The position numbers and the translations under genes are program-made. Under the pieces are notes generated by a model, which had not been told where the DNA came from, did not search any database, and saw only the letters and a list, made by a program, of their open reading frames with translations. A stretch of 16,260 bases of DNA. Source: Desulfurobacterium sp. Lineage in GTDB: Bacteria; Aquificota; Aquificia; Desulfurobacteriales; Desulfurobacteriaceae. Positions 14,160 through 16,260 of this stretch are shown piece after piece. The stretch covers positions 1 through 16,260 of the forward strand of contig JALSLT010000028.1 in assembly GCA_026988135.1 (NCBI GenBank), given 5' to 3'. The first letter of the stretch is position 1. Each line of letters begins with the position of its first letter.

Positions 14160-14186
14160 AATGAGGGAGAGAAATTCCCCCTCATT
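14160..14186 (-). terminator. Strong hairpin at the end of ccsA (candidate terminator)
   Basis: An 11-bp stem (AATGAGGGGGA with TCTCCCTCATT, one G-U pair) closes a 5-nt loop. It overlaps the ccsA stop codon (14185-14187). The following bases TCACTTG lack a T-run, so it may be a weak intrinsic terminator or an mRNA 3'-end stabiliser. It sits just ahead of the tRNA promoter. Confidence 0.55.
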
Positions 14187-15192
14187 ATTGAGCGTAACTG
14201 TGGAGTCCCGGAAGAATTAGGTTTACACCGTAATATGTGAAAACAACACTTAAAAATCCTATTATTGTAAAATGAGCAAGTGGTTTTCCTGATAGTCCTT
14301 TAATATATCTTGCATGGAGATACACTGAATAGACAAGCCATGTGATAAGGGACCATGTTTCTTTCGGATCCCACGACCAGTATCCACCCCATGCATATTT
14401 AGCCCATACGGCACCAAGGATTATTCCAAGGGTTAGAAACACAAATCCAACGGCTGCAGCCTGATACATTATATCTTCAAGTGTTTCAACAGAGGGTAGC
14501 TTTTTAGCAAAGCCGCTTCTATTCATCCAGTAGAGAAATCCAACCACACCGGCGGCTATTACTGCTGAGATAAGGAAGAAAAGGAATACACTTGTTCTAT
14601 ATGCTGAGTAGGTTATAAAAAACGCGATAAATATGGTGGAAAGGAAAAGAACTATCCAGTCTGTACTGTTTGTATCATCTCTTTTTGAAAAGTAAGCATA
14701 AGCTACTCCTGCACTTACCGCGAATCCTGCATAACCGATAAAGGATGTAACAACGTGGAAAAGTAACCAGTTGCTTTGAAGTGCAGGAACTAGCGGTTGA
14801 GCTTCGGGATTAAATCCGAGAATCTGTGTGGAAGCTTCGGAAATTACCGCGAGAGGCATTACAAACATTCCGAATATCTTGTTGTTGTACTTTCTTTCAA
14901 AAATGAGATAGATTACTACTATTGTCCAACCGAAAAGCATAAGAGATTCATACATATTTGTGAATGGAGCGTATTTATAGAAAGCAAACCAATCACTTAC
15001 CATGTTAAGTTCTGCTTTCTCCATACCCCTCAAAGCAAAAGCCACTCCTTGAACGATTACACCTAAAATAGCAGTGTACGTTGCTATTTTGCCAGTCGTT
15101 TCGGATCTTGAAAAAACATGGATAGTGTAAAAAACAGATGCTGCTAAAAACAACACCATTCCGATGTTAAAGAATTCTACAGAATTAAACAT
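14185..15192 (-). CDS. ccsA: Cytochrome c biogenesis protein CcsA (ResC-type, system II)
   Basis: A 335-residue polytopic inner-membrane protein with about eight hydrophobic segments. It has the heme-handling WWD-type motif as YAWGGYWSWDPKETWS. Other CcsA hallmarks are TNMYESLMLFGW, the His in FHVVTSFIGYAGF and the C-terminal GLHSYA, whose His is a conserved heme ligand in the family. With ResB/CcsB it forms the system II synthase that moves heme outward and attaches it to CXXCH cytochromes. I chose the ATG at 15192, with AAGGAGG (15199-15205) 6 nt upstream; an in-frame ATG at 15213 is less well placed. It overlaps the resB stop by 8 bp. The product implies periplasmic c-type cytochromes, and so a respiratory chain. 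Confidence 0.93.
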   Translation of the reverse strand: MFNSVEFFNIGMVLFLAASVFYTIHVFSRSETTGKIATYTAILGVIVQGVAFALRGMEKAELNMVSDWFAFYKYAPFTNMYESLMLFGWTIVVIYLIFERKYNNKIFGMFVMPLAVISEASTQILGFNPEAQPLVPALQSNWLLFHVVTSFIGYAGFAVSAGVAYAYFSKRDDTNSTDWIVLFLSTIFIAFFITYSAYRTSVFLFFLISAVIAAGVVGFLYWMNRSGFAKKLPSVETLEDIMYQAAAVGFVFLTLGIILGAVWAKYAWGGYWSWDPKETWSLITWLVYSVYLHARYIKGLSGKPLAHFTIIGFLSVVFTYYGVNLILPGLHSYAQ

Positions 15193-16260
15193 TTTTTTCC
15201 TCCTTAGGGGCAAGTGTATTGCAGTATGAAGACTTGAGAACCCCTAAGACTTTTTCCATATCTTTTTCAAGGCTTTCCGGGGCTTTGTTCGTTCTACCCG
15301 CTATTACTATGTTAACCTTTCCGTCTTTAACAATTTTTACTCTTGCTAAAATTCTTTTATGGGACATGAAGAAAGCGATAAATAATCCTAATGTTAAAAT
15401 GGTGCTTCCCGTCCATACAACCCATGTTCCCGGATCGTAAGAGACCTGAAGTCCCGTATAAAATTCGTTATCAGCTTTGGATATTGCAACGAACTGTTGA
15501 GTTTGAGGGATTCTATACCAGTTTCCGGGAGTCATTTGAGCTTGAGCTATCGTTTTTCCGTCTTTCGTCAAAAGATTTACGAATAATATTCCGTTTTGAG
15601 CGGCAACAGGAGAGAGGAAGTAATTTTCTTTGTCTTTTCCTGTTCCTACGTAGAATGGCTGACCGAAAGCCACTATAAGTTGTTGTTCTGTCGCATTTTG
15701 AGAGTCCTTTCTAAAGAAAAACACTCTGCCGCGGCCGTAACTTGCCTGATAGAAATAGATTCCTTTATGGGATAGAGGAGTATTTACTTCTATCACTTTT
15801 TCTTTTACAGGTTTACTGTTTTCGAGGACTACAAGGTCGCTTATGTATGATTTTGGCATTCCCGAGGGATAGAAATCCATTGTGAATTTTTTACATTTAA
15901 TCTCAAACGGAAGTTCAATTACTTTACCGTCACCGAAAAGGGTTACAGTGTTGCTTTTCCCTCCTTCCGCCAGGTTCATATATCCTCTGTACCCGAAAAG
16001 AGCGGTTAAGAGGCCGCCTATTAGAACAATAATAATACCCGTATGGACTATATAAACCCCGAATCTGGCTATTACGTTTTTATCAGCAAAAACATAGTCA
16101 AGTTTCTTATTGTCTTCTTCTATTATTTCGGTTTTATATCCAAGTTTTTTTAATGCTGCACTAAGTTTTTTGGAAACTTCTTTCTTTCCTGGAACCGATA
16201 AGGTTATTTTGTGAACAAGTTTAAAGGAGTTTTCTGCTCCTTCCGTAAGTTTCTTCTTTG
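15185..16260 (-). CDS. resB: Cytochrome c biogenesis protein ResB (CcsB), C-terminal part (start outside window)
   Basis: The frame is open from the right edge to TAA at 15185, giving about 357 residues of a ResB/CcsB protein; the N-terminal membrane segments lie beyond the window. An ATG at 15979 is internal: the reading continues upstream as YIVHTGIIIVLIGGLLTALF, a ResB membrane helix with a conserved-type His, followed by GYRGYMNLAEGG. A large periplasmic region then follows (FYPSGMPKSYISDLVV, VNTPLSHKGIYFYQASYG), both typical of ResB. A final membrane helix (WVVWTGSTILTLGLFIAFFMSHKRI) leads to a cytoplasmic tail. It acts with CcsA, encoded next with an 8-bp overlap, in heme delivery and attachment to cytochromes c. 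Confidence 0.92.
   Translation of the reverse strand, partial: KKKLTEGAENSFKLVHKITLSVPGKKEVSKKLSAALKKLGYKTEIIEEDNKKLDYVFADKNVIARFGVYIVHTGIIIVLIGGLLTALFGYRGYMNLAEGGKSNTVTLFGDGKVIELPFEIKCKKFTMDFYPSGMPKSYISDLVVLENSKPVKEKVIEVNTPLSHKGIYFYQASYGRGRVFFFRKDSQNATEQQLIVAFGQPFYVGTGKDKENYFLSPVAAQNGILFVNLLTKDGKTIAQAQMTPGNWYRIPQTQQFVAISKADNEFYTGLQVSYDPGTWVVWTGSTILTLGLFIAFFMSHKRILARVKIVKDGKVNIVIAGRTNKAPESLEKDMEKVLGVLKSSYCNTLAPKEEKNV
15199..15205 (-). promoter_or_regulatory. ccsA: Shine-Dalgarno deciding the ccsA start
   Basis: AAGGAGG on the minus strand, within the last codons of resB and 6 nt from the ATG at 15192. It rules against the longer start at 15213. Confidence 0.7.

Noticed and set aside
14000..14185. 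61-codon open frame on the minus strand
   Set aside because: It reads through the tRNA-Val gene and its promoter, so it is not coding.
1..16260. CRISPR arrays, insertion sequences or long direct repeats
   Set aside because: I saw no regularly spaced repeats, transposase motifs or terminal inverted repeats when reading both strands; a dot plot would confirm this.

Overview
The window is AT-rich, tightly packed bacterial chromosome. Proteins are rich in Lys, Glu and Ile, genes mostly overlap or abut, and GTG or TTG starts are frequent. HypD (NiFe-hydrogenase maturation), system II cytochrome c biogenesis (ResB/CcsA), a nitrate-sensor-like NIT histidine kinase and LapA-type envelope genes suggest a diderm, hydrogen-metabolising, probably thermophilic bacterium. 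Aquificota (Desulfurobacteriaceae-like) is my best guess. It rests on gene content and protein style, not on a search.

Layout. Positions 1-1047 (+) hold the end of a branched-chain amino-acid ABC transporter operon: the C-terminal part of livG, then livF. Positions 1078-9947 (-) hold one long, tightly coupled gene train. In transcription order it is hypD, an HD-GYP response regulator, a stand-alone HPt protein, a NIT-type hybrid histidine kinase, an FN3-type lipoprotein, a HIT hydrolase, tmk, holB, a class II aldolase and tyrA. A short divergent promoter region (9948-10055) separates it from a second train on the + strand (10056-14037): ymdB-like phosphodiesterase, folD, a small 2x[4Fe-4S] ferredoxin, lapA-like membrane protein, an RqcP-like S4 protein and a long-chain acyl-CoA ligase. 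A tRNA-Val(GAC) gene (14039-14113, -) lies 2 bp beyond the ligase stop and has its own promoter. Then ccsA and the 3' part of resB (14185-16260, -) form a cytochrome c biogenesis operon that runs off the window.

Working together. The hypD-led train mixes hydrogenase maturation, a complete-looking phosphorelay (NIT hybrid kinase, HPt, REC-HD-GYP) and housekeeping genes for nucleotides and replication (tmk, holB) and aromatic amino acids (tyrA). The relay is the most interesting part. It looks like a self-contained route from a periplasmic signal, possibly nitrate or nitrite, to cyclic-di-GMP turnover. Nearly every gene start is fixed by a Shine-Dalgarno sequence inside the previous gene, so translational coupling appears to be the rule.

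I found no transposon, prophage, CRISPR array, toxin-antitoxin pair or clear novel system. The best leads are the phosphorelay coupled to hypD, the 71-bp out-of-frame overlap between lapA and the S4 gene, and the lipoprotein with an LptM-like N-terminus.
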